64,000 bases of DNA from Populus alba (Eukaryota > Streptophyta > Magnoliopsida > Malpighiales > Salicaceae): assembly GCF_005239225.2 (NCBI RefSeq), contig NC_133300.1:15343875-15407874 (forward strand), written 5' to 3'. Every line of letters begins with the position of its first letter. Position 1 is the stretch's first letter. Positions 1 through 10,864 of this stretch are shown here, piece by piece. The notes below the pieces were generated by a model. That model worked only from the letters and a program-made list of their open reading frames with translations. It was not told the DNA's origin and did no database searches. A program made the translations under genes and the position numbers.

Positions 1-324
1 GAACTCCATTTGCTTTTGGTCTGCAAAAATCAAACTTGATAAAGAGTTTTTGTTCTTGTATGCATGCTTCTTTAGTGGTTGTGTGATTCTTAGCATCAAT
101 ACAATCCTAGTTCCTTTTTCAGTTTATTCTTTCATTTTCCTCTTTGTTCTCGAAGCTATCTATTATTATCAGGGCTGTATTTTTCTCAAAGGTTGGTGTA
201 TTAATTTTCGGCTAACAGCCATACATTTTTGAGCTACAATATGCTAATGTTCATTTTCCCATTATCACTACCTGATTTGATTTTTGCACACTACATGATT
301 AATGTTTTGCACCCTCCTATGCAG
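1..324 (+). other. End of intron 1 of TNL-1
   Basis: Non-coding sequence that aligns by eye with 50330-50695, the end of intron 1 of TNL-2; both contain the same stretch around 'tgcatgcttctttagt' (about 61). It ends in a pyrimidine-rich tract and the acceptor 'tatgcag' at 318-324. The TIR exon of TNL-1 must lie left of the window. The short open frame here is not a gene. Confidence 0.8.
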
Positions 325-3300
325 GAATGAATCGGAATCAATTAAAATAATTGCTGAATACATATCGTACAAACTAAGCGTCACTCTGCCAACAATTAGC
401 AAAAAATTAGTTGGAATAGATTCTCGTGTAGAGGTATTAAATGGCTATATAGGTGAAGAAGTAGGCAAAGCAATCTTCATAGGGATTTGCGGAATGGGTG
501 GCATAGGTAAGACGACTGTTGCAAGGGTACTATATGATAGGATTCGTTGGCAATTTGAAGGCAGCTGCTTCTTAGCAAATGTCAGAGAAGTTTTTGCTGA
601 GAAAGATGGACCACGTCGTTTGCAGGAACAACTTCTTTCTGAAATCTTAATGGAACGTGCTTATGTATGGGATTCTTATAGAGGGATTGAGATGATTAAG
701 CGGAGGTTACGACTTAAAAAGATTCTTCTTATCCTTGATGATGTAGATGACAAAAAACAACTAGAATTCTTGGCTGCGGAGCCTGGATGGTTTGGTCCAG
801 GGAGCAGAATTATCATAACAAGCAGAGATACAAATGTGTTAACTGGAAATGATGATACTAAAATTTATGAGGCTGAAAAATTGAATGATGATGATGCTCT
901 TATGTTATTTAGCCAGAAAGCTTTCAAAAATGACCAGCTTGCTAAAGATTTCGTAGAACTATCCAATCAAGTTGTGGGTTATGCTAATGGCCTTCCACTG
1001 GCTCTTGAAGTTATAGGTTCGTTTTTGTATGGAAGAAGTATCCCTGAATGGAGAGGTGCAGTTAATAGAATGAATGAGATTCCTGACGGCAAAATCATTC
1101 ATGTGCTTCGTATTAGTTTTGATGGTCTCTATGAATCAGAGAAGAAAATATTTTTAGACATTGCATGTTTCCTAAAGGGGTTTAAAAAAGATCAAATAAC
1201 AAGGATACTTGACAGCTGTGGATTCAATGCAGGTATTGGAATACCAATTCTTATTGAGAGATCTCTCATAAGTGTCTCTCGGGATCAAGTCTGGATGCAT
1301 AATTTATTACAGATAATGGGTAAGGAAATTGTTCGTTGTGAATACCCTGGGAGTAGATTTTGGACATACAAGGATGTCTGCCTTGCACTGATGGACAACA
1401 CAGTAAGTAGTTGATAGAGAACATTATCCGTAAGATTTCATGAAGTTTATTTTAATTTACGCTCCATCTCTACTCTACTCTGTATTTTTTTTTACTTGTA
1501 TTCCTTTTTTGTTGACAGGGAAAAGAAAAAATAGAAGCCATTTTCCTGGACATGCCTGGAATAAAAGAGGCACAATGGAACATGAAAGCCTTCTCTAAAA
1601 TGAGCAGACTAAGATTGCTCAAAATCGACAACGTTCAGCTTTCTGAAGGACCTGACAATCTTTCCAATAAGTTGGGATTTCTGGAATGGCATTCTTACCC
1701 TTCAAAATCATTGCCAGCTGGTTTACAGGTGGATGAGCTAGTTGAACTTCACATGGCTAATAGTAGTATTGAGCAATTATGGTATGGGTGTAAGGTGAGA
1801 TTAACTAATTTAAGGGCCTTTGTATTTCTTTTTATCGTTTTCCTATATATGTATTTCTTCTCCCTGTCTAATTGCAGAGTGCAGTTAATTTGAAAATCAT
1901 CAATCTCAGCAACTCACTACACTTGACCAAGACTCCAAATTTTACTGGAATTCCAAATCTTGAGAGTCTGATTCTTGAAGGTTGTAAAAGTTTGTCTGAG
2001 GTCCATCCATCACTCGGATATCACAAGAAGCTTCAATATGTGAATCTTATGGATTGCGAAAGTATTAGGATTCTTCCAAGCAACCTTGAAATGGAATCAC
2101 TTAAAGTTTGCATTCTTGATGGATGCTCAAAACTTGAGAAGTTTCCAGATATAGTAGGAAACATGAACTGTTTGATGGTGCTTCGTTTGGATGGGACAGG
2201 TATTGAAGAACTGTCTTCATCAATTCATCATTTGATTGGCTTAGAAGTATTGAGCATGAAAACCTGTAAGAACCTTAAAACCATTCCGAGTAGCATAGGT
2301 TGCTTGAAATCTCTTAAAAAACTTGATTTGTTTGGCTGCTCTAAACTTGAAAATATACCAGAGAATTTGGGGAAAGTTGAAAGTTTGGAGGAGTTTGATG
2401 TAAGTGGAACTTTAATAAGACAACCGCCAGCATCCATTTTTCTTTTAAAGAATCTTAAAGTATTATCTTTTGATGGATGCAAAAGAATAGCTGAGAGTCT
2501 CACGGATCAAAGGTTGCCTACTTTGTCGGGTCTGTGTTCTTTAGAAGTACTAGATTTATGTGATTGCAATCTAACAGAAGGTGCACTTCCTGAAGATATT
2601 GGCTGCTTATCTTCATTGAAGTCTTTAGATTTGAGCCGGAATAACTTTGTTAGCCTGCCTAGGAGCATAAATCAGCTTTCTGGACTTGAAATGCTTGCCT
2701 TGGAGGATTGCACGATGCTTGAATCATTGCCTGAGGTTCCATCTAGAGTTCAAACGGTATATTTGAATGGTTGTATAAGCCTAAAAAAAATTCCAGATCC
2801 GATAAAGCTAAGCAATTCCAAAATATCAGAGTTCATATGTCTTAACTGCTGGGAATTGTACAATCATAATGGCCAAAACAACATGGGGTTGACGATGCTT
2901 GAAAGATACCTCAAGGTCTTCTCTTAATCATACCCCCAACCTTTTTGTATCTCTCTCCCTCTCCCTCTATCTATCTAACATTTTTGTTTTTCATGGTACA
3001 GGGTTTGTCTAATCCAAGACCTGGATTTGGTATTGCTGTTCCTGGAAATGAAATTCCAGGCTGGTTTAACCATCAAAGTAAGGGATCTTCAATTAGTGTG
3101 CAAGTGCCTAGTTGTAGCATGGGGTTTGTTGCATGTGTTGCATACAGTGCAAATGGTGTAAATCCTCTTTTTTGTCATTTTAAAGTCAATGGAAGAGAGA
3201 ATTATCCTTTGCCAATGTGTATTAGTTGTAACTCTATCCAAGTTCTGTTAGATCATATTTGGCTATTCTATCTATCTTTTGATCATGTTAAAGAGCTTAA

Positions 3301-3921
3301 AAAAGAATGGAAGCATGAATGCTTTAGCAACATTGAGTTGTCATTTCATTCTTTCGAGCAACGAGTAAAGGTGAAGAATTGTGGTGTCTGTTTGTTATCT
3401 TCTGTATATATTACACGACGACCATCTTCTGCCCATTTTATTGTTACAAGCAAAGAAGTAGCTTCTTTATTTAAAGCTTCTTTAGCTTTTTCTTCGTCAT
3501 ACTATCAATGGAAGGCCACTGTTTTTCCTAATAATGATGTCACCTATTTAAAGTCAGATATAGCCTTGAGATTCATTGTGCCAACCGAGAAGGAACCAGA
3601 GAAAGTAATGGCAATTAGATCAAGACTCTTTGAGGCTATTGAAGAATCAAGGTTGTCAATTGTTATATTTTCTAGAGATTGTGCTTCTTTACCTTGGTGC
3701 TTTGAAGAGCTTGTCAAGATTGTCAGATTCATGGATGAGATGAAATCGGACACTGTGTTTCCAGTTTCTTATGATGTCGAGCAATCACAAATAGATGATC
3801 AAATAGAGAGTTGCACACTTGTCTTTGATAAGAATGAAGAAAATCTCAGGGAAAACAAGGAGAAGGTACAAAGATGGATGGATATTCTCAGTGAAGTTGA
3901 GATTTCATCTGGATCGAAAAG
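325..3921 (+). CDS. TNL-1: TIR-NBS-LRR-(C-JID)-TIR immune receptor, 5' exon outside window
   Basis: Intracellular immune receptor of the TNL class. The exons I can place are 325-1402 (NB-ARC), 1519-1794 (linker and first LRRs), 1878-2915 (LRRs) and 3002-3921 (C-JID plus TIR-like tail), all with GT-AG borders and compatible phases. Exon 325 starts in phase 2, as expected after a TIR exon. NB-ARC motifs visible: P-loop GMGGIGKTT (491-517), kinase-2 LLILDDVDD (about 725-751), RNBS-B GSRIIITSRD, GLPLA (about 988-1002), and MHN in place of MHD (1295-1303). The LRR exon holds roughly ten degenerate repeats. The exon from 3002 begins with the post-LRR jelly-roll signature PGNEIPGWFNHQSKG, then from about 3560 a half TIR with SRDCASLPWCFEELVKI. 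No frameshift or stop is seen. Compared with TNL-2 it lacks 15 bp near 1350, in the usual ESPEEPGRRSRLW segment. The last donor is 'aaaag|gtatgt'; reading through it instead gives a stop at 4042. The functional class is from family knowledge; whether the gene is active is unknown. Confidence 0.93.
3559..3921 (+). other. C-terminal half-TIR domain coding segment of TNL-1
   Basis: This part of the last exon encodes only the second half of a TIR fold. It runs from FEAIEESRLSIVIFSRD through CASLPWCFEELVKIV to the DTVFPVSYDVEQS region and an ENLRENKEKVQRW tail. It parallels residues 72-150 of the full TIR exon of TNL-2 (AIEESRFSVIIFSRDYASS, then WCLDELVKI). The first half of the fold (YDVFLSFRGKDTR) is replaced by an unrelated stretch ending in EKEPEKVMAIRS. 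The glutamate of W-C-x-x-E-L, the NADase residue in full TIRs, is kept, but the N-terminal strands and loop are absent, so independent catalysis is doubtful. Confidence 0.8.
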
Positions 3922-6418
3922 GTATGTTAACAAATCTGTTTTTTTTTTTTTTCTTCTTCTTCTTTGGCATGGGAAAAACATCGTACAAGGTTCAGTATAC
4001 ACAATGGGGTTACAAGTTTTTTTTTTTCAAGGTAGATTATGAATTTCAGAAAAATTAAAATTAAACTCATTGGAGTTTATGGTTTGGATTGAACCGACAT
4101 GTTTTAATGTGGACGATATTGTTTACTTTAATTTTTTTTTTTAGGTTTGTTATAAATTCACAGGGAAAAAAATATTGAACTAGTTGAGTGTATAATCTAG
4201 GTCATGAGTTTTTTTTTAAAAGGTTGAGTATAAATTTAAGAGAAAAAAATATCAACCCAGTTGAGGTTTTTTTTTATAAAGATTGATCTTTTTATTGTGT
4301 TGTGCATTTTTAATTTTTGAATTTTTTTTAAAGTTGAATATAAATTTAAGAAAAAACAATTATTGAATTGGTTGAGTGTATAATCTAGGTCACGAGTTTT
4401 TTTTTTAAAGGTTGAGTATAAATTTAAGAGAAAAAAATATCAACCCGGTTGAGGTTTTTTTTATAAAGACTGATCTTTTTATGGTGTTGTGCATTTTTAA
4501 TTTTTGAATTTTTTTAAAGTTGAATATAAATTTTAAGAAAAAACAATTATTGAACCTCGTTGAATTCATGATCCAGGTCATATATTAATTTTTTTTAAGG
4601 GTTTAAGGAAAAAAATATTGAACCTGATTGAGTTCATGAACTGAGTTACAAGTTTAACGAGTTAAGGCACAATAACTGGACAATTATTTTTTTTTTTAAT
4701 GTTGTTTTTTTTATTGATATCTTTTTTTATATATCTATTTTAGATAATTTTCAATTTATGTTTCAATTAATATCACTAATATGTGATTTGTTTTGTTTAT
4801 TTAACCATTTTTTAATATAAATTGTTTTTTGATAGTGTTGTATGTATTGGTTTTAAAGGTTGAATATAAATTTAAGAGAAAACAATATAAAGTCTGGTTG
4901 TGTTCATGGTCTGAGTCACATGTTTAATTTATTTTTGGTTAAAGGTTGAATACAAATTTAAAGGGAAAACAATATTGAACCCGGTTGAGTTAATACTCTG
5001 GGTCACGGACTTAACGAGTTAAGCCACAACAACAAAACAATGTTTTTTTTTTTTTTTCTTTCTGATATTGCTTTTTTTTTTACTGATATGTTTTATATAT
5101 TTTTTAAATTTATGTTTTAATTAAAATTCATCATCTGTGATTATTTTTTTGTTTATTTATTTATTATATATATATATATTTTTTACTGTGTTGTTCGTAT
5201 TTAATTTTTGAAAAATTTATTATGATTCATCAAAATTTTTTTTAATCTTTTTGTATAAAAGAACATTATTTTAAAAAATAAAAAATATTTATTTTCAGAT
5301 AACATAATATGTACAACAACCTTGCATAATATTTTTTTTCTATTTTTATTTTATTTAATCAATTTAATACGTGTTTTTTTTAATATCATTTGATTGAATA
5401 AAAAGATTAATTTTAATAAATAAATTCAAAAAATATAAATGTGTAAATGTTATGTTATTAACACATTTGAATTTTTAATTTTATTTTTAGTTATCGTTAC
5501 TAAATTTTTGTTATTATTAATTCACATAGTTATCAATTTATTTGATTACATGTATGTATGAGCTTTTTAATTTACAGTTTAAATTTCTTTATGTATAAAA
5601 TTGCATAAAAACAACATGCATGCACAACTTTTTTGTAAGAGAAAAAAATATATGATTTATAAAAAGAGCGTCATCTTATGTTTTTTTCACAAACATCTTG
5701 CAACAAAAAAAAAAGGTTAGTGGGCATGGGCCCTAACAAAATGCGGCAATTGGATTGGCTTGACTTACTAGTCTTAACAACATCTAGCCTTTGTTTCTTC
5801 TTCTTTTTTTCTTTTTATATGTTTTTTTTAAATTATATTTAGATTAACATCCCTTCTCTTTTTTTTATGTTGTTTGGAGATCCTCTTTGAAATGATGGTT
5901 ATTTTTTAGTTATGAATTTAATTTTTGAGAAAATTTTTCTGATTCATTTATAATTTTTTTAATCTTTTGTACAGAAGAACTTTATTCTTGAAAATAAAAT
6001 TTTTATTTTCAAATAACATTTCTAATATGTGCAGCCTTGCATATTATTTTTTTGTTTTATTTTATTCAATCAATTTAATGTGTGTATCTATTTTTATTAT
6101 CGTTTGATTGAATAAAAAACTTGTTTTAATTAATAAATTTAGTAAATATAATCGCGTAAATATCTCGTATTTCAAAATTAAATATCTTAATCTACACTTA
6201 TTTTTTGATTTTTTCACTTTTATTTTTAGTTATAGTTTGTGATTGTTTTTTTTTTTTGTACTTATTAACACACATAATTCTTGATTTATTTGATTACATT
6301 TATGCATTTTTTTTTCACTTAGAATTTTTTAAATACAAAAACATATTGAAAAAAATTATATGTTAATTTTTTATTAAATTTTTTTTTAACACCTAACAAA
6401 ACATGTAACATTGATTCC
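3922..6418. other. AT-rich TNL-1 downstream flank, no gene recognised
   Basis: Very AT-rich with long T runs. It carries degenerate copies of a motif family built on 'gttgagttcatg' and 'ttgaatataaatttaag'. From about 4690 it aligns by eye with 54850-56230 downstream of TNL-2, and 5835-6130 also matches 27420-27690. Short open frames are low-complexity. No RNA gene or intact transposon was recognised. Confidence 0.7.
4183..4560. repeat. 188-bp tandem repeat, two copies
   Basis: Two adjacent copies with a period of 188 bp. The landmark 'gttgagtgtataatctaggt' occurs at 4183 and again at 4371, each followed by a T run, 'ggttgagtataaatttaag', 'atcaaccc.gttgagg', and 'ttgtgcatttttaatttttg'. Copies differ by a few substitutions and T-run lengths. 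Non-coding. Confidence 0.8.
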
Positions 6419-6444
6419 ATGTATAGTTTGACTATACCTAAGTG

Positions 6445-6690
6445 GCAGCAACTGCTCGAGGAGCAGGAGCAGCAATGGTGGCGGTGGCAGCGGCAGCGGC
6501 TCGATGAGGAGTTGCTCCAGCAGGGGCAGTTGCTCCAGCAGCAGCAGCGGCTCCAGCAACGGCTCCGGCAGCTGCAGCAGCTGCTGGAGAAGCGGCAACA
6601 TCTGAAACTACTGCTGGAGCAGCAGCAGCTGCAGCTGCTGCTCCAGCAACAGCAGCTGCAGCAGCAACTCCCTGGGTTTTGGTTAGGAAT
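6445..6690. repeat. GC-rich CAG/CTG minisatellite downstream of TNL-1
   Basis: A sharp GC-rich island inside AT-rich DNA, built from imperfect CAG, CTG, CGG and GGAGC triplets such as 'cagcagctgctggagaag'. On the + strand it stays open for 91 codons as a Gln/Leu-rich peptide; the minus strand is Leu/Pro-rich. No domain, splice context or start supports a gene. It is followed by a short duplicated piece around 'tgggttttggttag' (6670 and 6738). A longer relative lies at 56467-57102 in the same position relative to TNL-2. Confidence 0.75.
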
Positions 6691-6694
6691 TTAA

Positions 6695-8930
6695 CTTGCT
6701 TTAGCTTGAAGCTGCTTTGCTCCAGCAGCAGCTCCCTGGGTTTTGGTTAGTAATTTAACTTGCTTTAGCTTGAAGATCTTCGTCAGTTTTTGCTCATGGT
6801 TTTGGTTTGGGGTAATTAGATTCCCATTTTACTATGTATGGATTTTCTTCTTAAATTTAGGATAATCCCATGTTTTGCGGATGAAAGGATTGTTTCCATA
6901 TTAAAACTTTTACATGGCGGAAAGATAAAACCATTATTTTTGTATCGCTAGTCTGCCTACTTTTGTAACTCTGGTTTTGGGTGTATGTGCTAGATTTAAA
7001 TTAAAAAACAATATATATTTTTAAAAGATAAAACCAATAATTTCTTATCAATATGAATTTTTTTCTTTTTTTGATTATCCAAAAAAAATATGAATTTGTT
7101 TTCCATCAATTTCATTCAGAATTCTTTGAAATTAATTTTTTATTTATCTATAATTAATTTTAAGTATTTTAATATTTCATGTTATAATTAATATTCATGC
7201 AAAAAAAATATTTTTCAACCAAATCTTAACTCATTAATTTAATTTTTGATTAAAATTTAAATACAATAACTACGTTTTAAAATTAATTTCTCCTAACTGT
7301 CAAAGAATCAATTCAATCCAATAGTTTAAACTATTAGGTAAGGTCTCAAGATATTATTTATATTATTCTCTAATACCTCTCTCAAGTGAAAGCATTTTGG
7401 ACTTGAATTTGCATAAGGCCACATTACCTTGTATTTAATTTTTATTAAATAAATGAGGATGATGAAATTTAAACTCGTGACTGTTTTGATCATCAAGACT
7501 CTAATATAATGACAAAAAACCTATTTAACTTGGTTGCTTAAACTATTAAATAAGGTTTCAAGATATGATTTATATTATTTTTTTTTAATACCAGCGACAT
7601 GCATTTTACATTCAAAATAAATGAAAATTGATCTTACATGCGACTGAGCTGTATGCATGCATTCTAATCATTCTAAACAATTCTCATGGTTCTTTATTTT
7701 AAGAGTTATTATTATTGTAACGGTTATTTTTTTAAAATGTTTTTTATTTAAAAATATATTGAAATAATATTTTTTATTTTTTAAAAATTATTTTTGATAT
7801 CAATATATTAAAATAATATATAAAAAAACTTAATTTAAAATAAAAAAAATAAACTTATTTTTTTTTTAAAAAAAATATTTTTAAAATATAAAAACAAAAA
7901 AACAATCTACCCGACAACCTATTAAATCAAATCATTAGGAAAGGCGGCATCCTTAATTTGTTACTTTTACGTAAGAAGTGTTTGTTTTTTTTTCTTCTCA
8001 AAAAAACAGAAAACCACTTTCGATGTGCAATGCAACATTTCATGCCCCAAGTTTGCTGGATTCAATTTGCCAAATTCTCAGTTATTCTTGAATTAACATA
8101 AAACTTGCAACTCAAGATAATTTTTTATTAATTTCTTTTTACAAAGACTTATTTTTCAAGTTGATACAATGAATGAATTAAAGAGTTTTTCAATTTTCCT
8201 TCTTTTGAAAATGATTTGTAAATAAGCTGAATGTTTTTTCTTCCCCTACATTTGTGGTTGGATTGCTCCAAGTTCACTCACTATTTTTAAATTCAATAAA
8301 AAATGGTGTTTGATTATTATTATTTTAAAATAAAAAAAATAAAAACAATGAAAACAGAAGAAATGTATGGACATATAATTTATGTTATGGATTTTATATA
8401 TTTTCTTTTATTTTTTAGTTAAGTATATTTTTATTTTTATTACTAAACAAACACAACATACTTATAATGATGCATTTCGAAAGGTATTTCTCTAATAAAT
8501 TAAATTAATTTAGTAACAATTTTTTTTATAAGCCTGACAAATTGTCGCTTTGGTAGGCACGCTTTTAAATAGAATATGAATTTCGGAAGGTATTTCTTTA
8601 GTAATTAATAAACTTCCATACTTTCTCTTAGCTTTATATTTAGTAATTAATAAATTTCTTTAGTAATTAATAAGCCTAACAATTTTTATTATTAATAGCT
8701 TTATATTTACAACTATATAAACACATAAATATTAATATATATAATCACTTACTCCAAAATTGGACTTGCTTCGTTTGTAACTGGTTTGAGACAAAAAATA
8801 ATAAAATTTAATTCTACATTCCTAATTATGATCTGCAAATTACAAACAATAAAGATTAATAAAATTATATGCCAAAATTATTTTTCTTTGTTATTTCAAA
8901 TTGGCCCAACAATAAAGAATCCACCCAGGA
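6695..8930. other. AT-rich spacer between TNL-1 and RPOT-1, no gene recognised
   Basis: Aligns in blocks with 57103-58600. Shared landmarks are 'gaagatcttcgtcagttttt' (6773 and 57115), 'ttaggataatcccatgttt' (6857 and 57863), and the segment around 'ctgtatgcatgcattctaa' (7650 and 58257). The part from about 8360 to 8790 is repeated at about 24130-24560. No coding gene or RNA gene was seen. Confidence 0.65.
7725..7910. mobile_element. Possible MITE-like AT-rich element
   Basis: An AT-rich block in which 'tttttatttaaaaatatattg' and 'ataatatttttt' on the left are roughly mirrored by 'aaatatttttaaaatataaa' on the right, giving a self-complementary character. Similar blocks occur near 30385-30505, 43190-43310, 46215-46350 and 58330-58480. 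Terminal repeats and target duplications could not be fixed, so the class is uncertain. Confidence 0.35.
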
Positions 8931-9288
8931 CTTGCAATTTATAGCCCCAAGCCCTTGGAAACTCTTGAGATTATACAAATGCCCCTTCTAGTCCTAGATT
9001 CATGGCAACACAAGACGATTTAGCCAAAAACCCCAAAGAAGGTTTATGCAGGGTTTAAGGCGGCCGGTATGCTAATACCACTACCGTACCTCTCTATGAA
9101 CTCATTTCTTTTCTCAAGCTGCATTACCCGCGCATTTCAATTCATCTCTCAATCACTTCAATTCCATTTTTTTTTTTAATTTCCTTTAATTAGAGGGCCA
9201 GCTCCCATATATTTTCTACCAAAAATTTTGATCCTTTGATTACTTTTGATAAGAAACCCACAATTCTATCTCTAAACCATCCACAGTT
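8931..9288 (+). promoter_or_regulatory. Upstream region of RPOT-1
   Basis: A less AT-rich stretch before the start codon at 9289. It contains 'agggttt' at 9050-9056, which resembles the telo-box found in many plant promoters of organelle and translation genes. Pyrimidine-rich sequence follows from about 9090. No certain TATA box or transcription start could be set by eye, so the promoter role is positional inference. Confidence 0.35.
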
Positions 9289-10832
9289 ATGTGGAGAAAC
9301 GTCGCAAAACAAGCCAGTTTGAAATCCCAATCAAAGTCCCTCAATTTCCCTTCATTTCCAAGAACTTACAGCTTTTTAGGAGCCTCTAAAGAACCCGTCT
9401 TTTTTGAGAAACTGAAGTTCCATTCGCTTAATAACACAAGTCCACGACTGAGTTTTCGAGCAATTGGCGAAATATCAACCCGTGAAGATTTTATGGGAAA
9501 ACCCAGTTTTATTTTTTTGAGAAATAGTGATAGTACTAATGGGAATCGGTGTGCTGGATTTTGTCCAAGAGGGTATGTGAGTGTAGCTGAGGCAGTGTCA
9601 TCAACAGATGTTGAAGATAATGTGTCTGGTGCGGATGAAGTGCAAGAATTGCTGCCAGAAATGAGGAAAGAAGAGGAGAAAGAGGAGCACTTTAGGAGGA
9701 GGAGGCTACATGCTAACCCTGGAATAGGGTCAAGGAAGCATAGGGTCTTAAGGAGTAGGCAAGTGAAGATTGAGGCGGAAGCATGGGAACTGGCAACGAA
9801 AGAATATAAGGAGCTTTTGAAGGATATGTGTGAGCATAAGTTGGCTCCTAATTTGCCATATATGAAGAGTTTGTTCCTTGGTTGGTTTGAGCCTTTTACA
9901 GATGCAATTGCGAAAGAGCAGGAGTTGATTAGAACGGGGAAGAGTAGGCAGGGTTATGCTCCGTATTTTGATCTGTTGCCAGCTGACAAGATGTCTGTTA
10001 TTGCAATGCATCAACTCGCAGCAATGGTAATGACAGGTGGGGAACATGGATGTGCAAGAGTTGTGACTGCTGCTTGTATGATTGGTGATGCAATTGAGCA
10101 GGAGGTAAGTAATTTTTAATGTTTTATATTTACTTGCGGTTTGATTTGTAGACAGAGGATAATGAGTGCCCATATAAAAATATTGAAAGATAAGGGAAAA
10201 CCTAAAGTTTCTTAAATTTACTTTTAGACAACCTTCATCTGAGGTGATGAACTAGGAAGAAAGATGAAAGTTACTATGTACAATTATGAGATAAAAATCA
10301 GCTATGGAGCTAGTAGTGCCTGGAAAATTAGATTTTGAAGTTACGTTCCGTAAAGTTTTGTCGAATGTTGAATGGGGTTTTTCTGGATTTCTTTTTTATA
10401 TATTATTAGTTTTTACTTTCAGTCCAAGTTCTTCTGCTGTTCATGGTTCCAGGGAGGACACTAATGTAGGTACGAAAAACAATGTAGTGTAAGATCCTTT
10501 AGATTGTAAGTTTTTACAATTTTTTCATTAAGTGTTCAACTTTACATATCACGGGCCTTATTAGGACGCCTTTATTTTTTGAGCTACAATTTCTTCAAAG
10601 CATGGGCATGGTGGACTCGTAAGAGTGACATTCAACTTTCCTTTGTCATTATGGATTTATACTTTTGCATTTCCCTGTTGGGGACAGCAATTATCTTTAT
10701 CATTTCAATTATGTGTGTTCTTGTTTGTGCCTTTGTTTAAGTTTTTTACTTAGTTTAGACTTTAAAGGCACGCGTGACACTTTGCTCTACTGTCTCTTCT
10801 GACTATGGGAGTTGCTTCCTCTTTTCTTTTCC

Positions 10833-10864
<32 letters not shown>

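Noticed and set aside
2228..2503. Minus-strand frame inside the TNL-1 LRR exon
   Set aside because: Shadow of the LRR coding frame on the other strand.
6419..6694. Gln-rich protein, for example a transcription regulator
   Set aside because: Only triplet-repeat DNA: every frame of both strands is low-complexity and the duplicate at 56467 differs in length and unit order.
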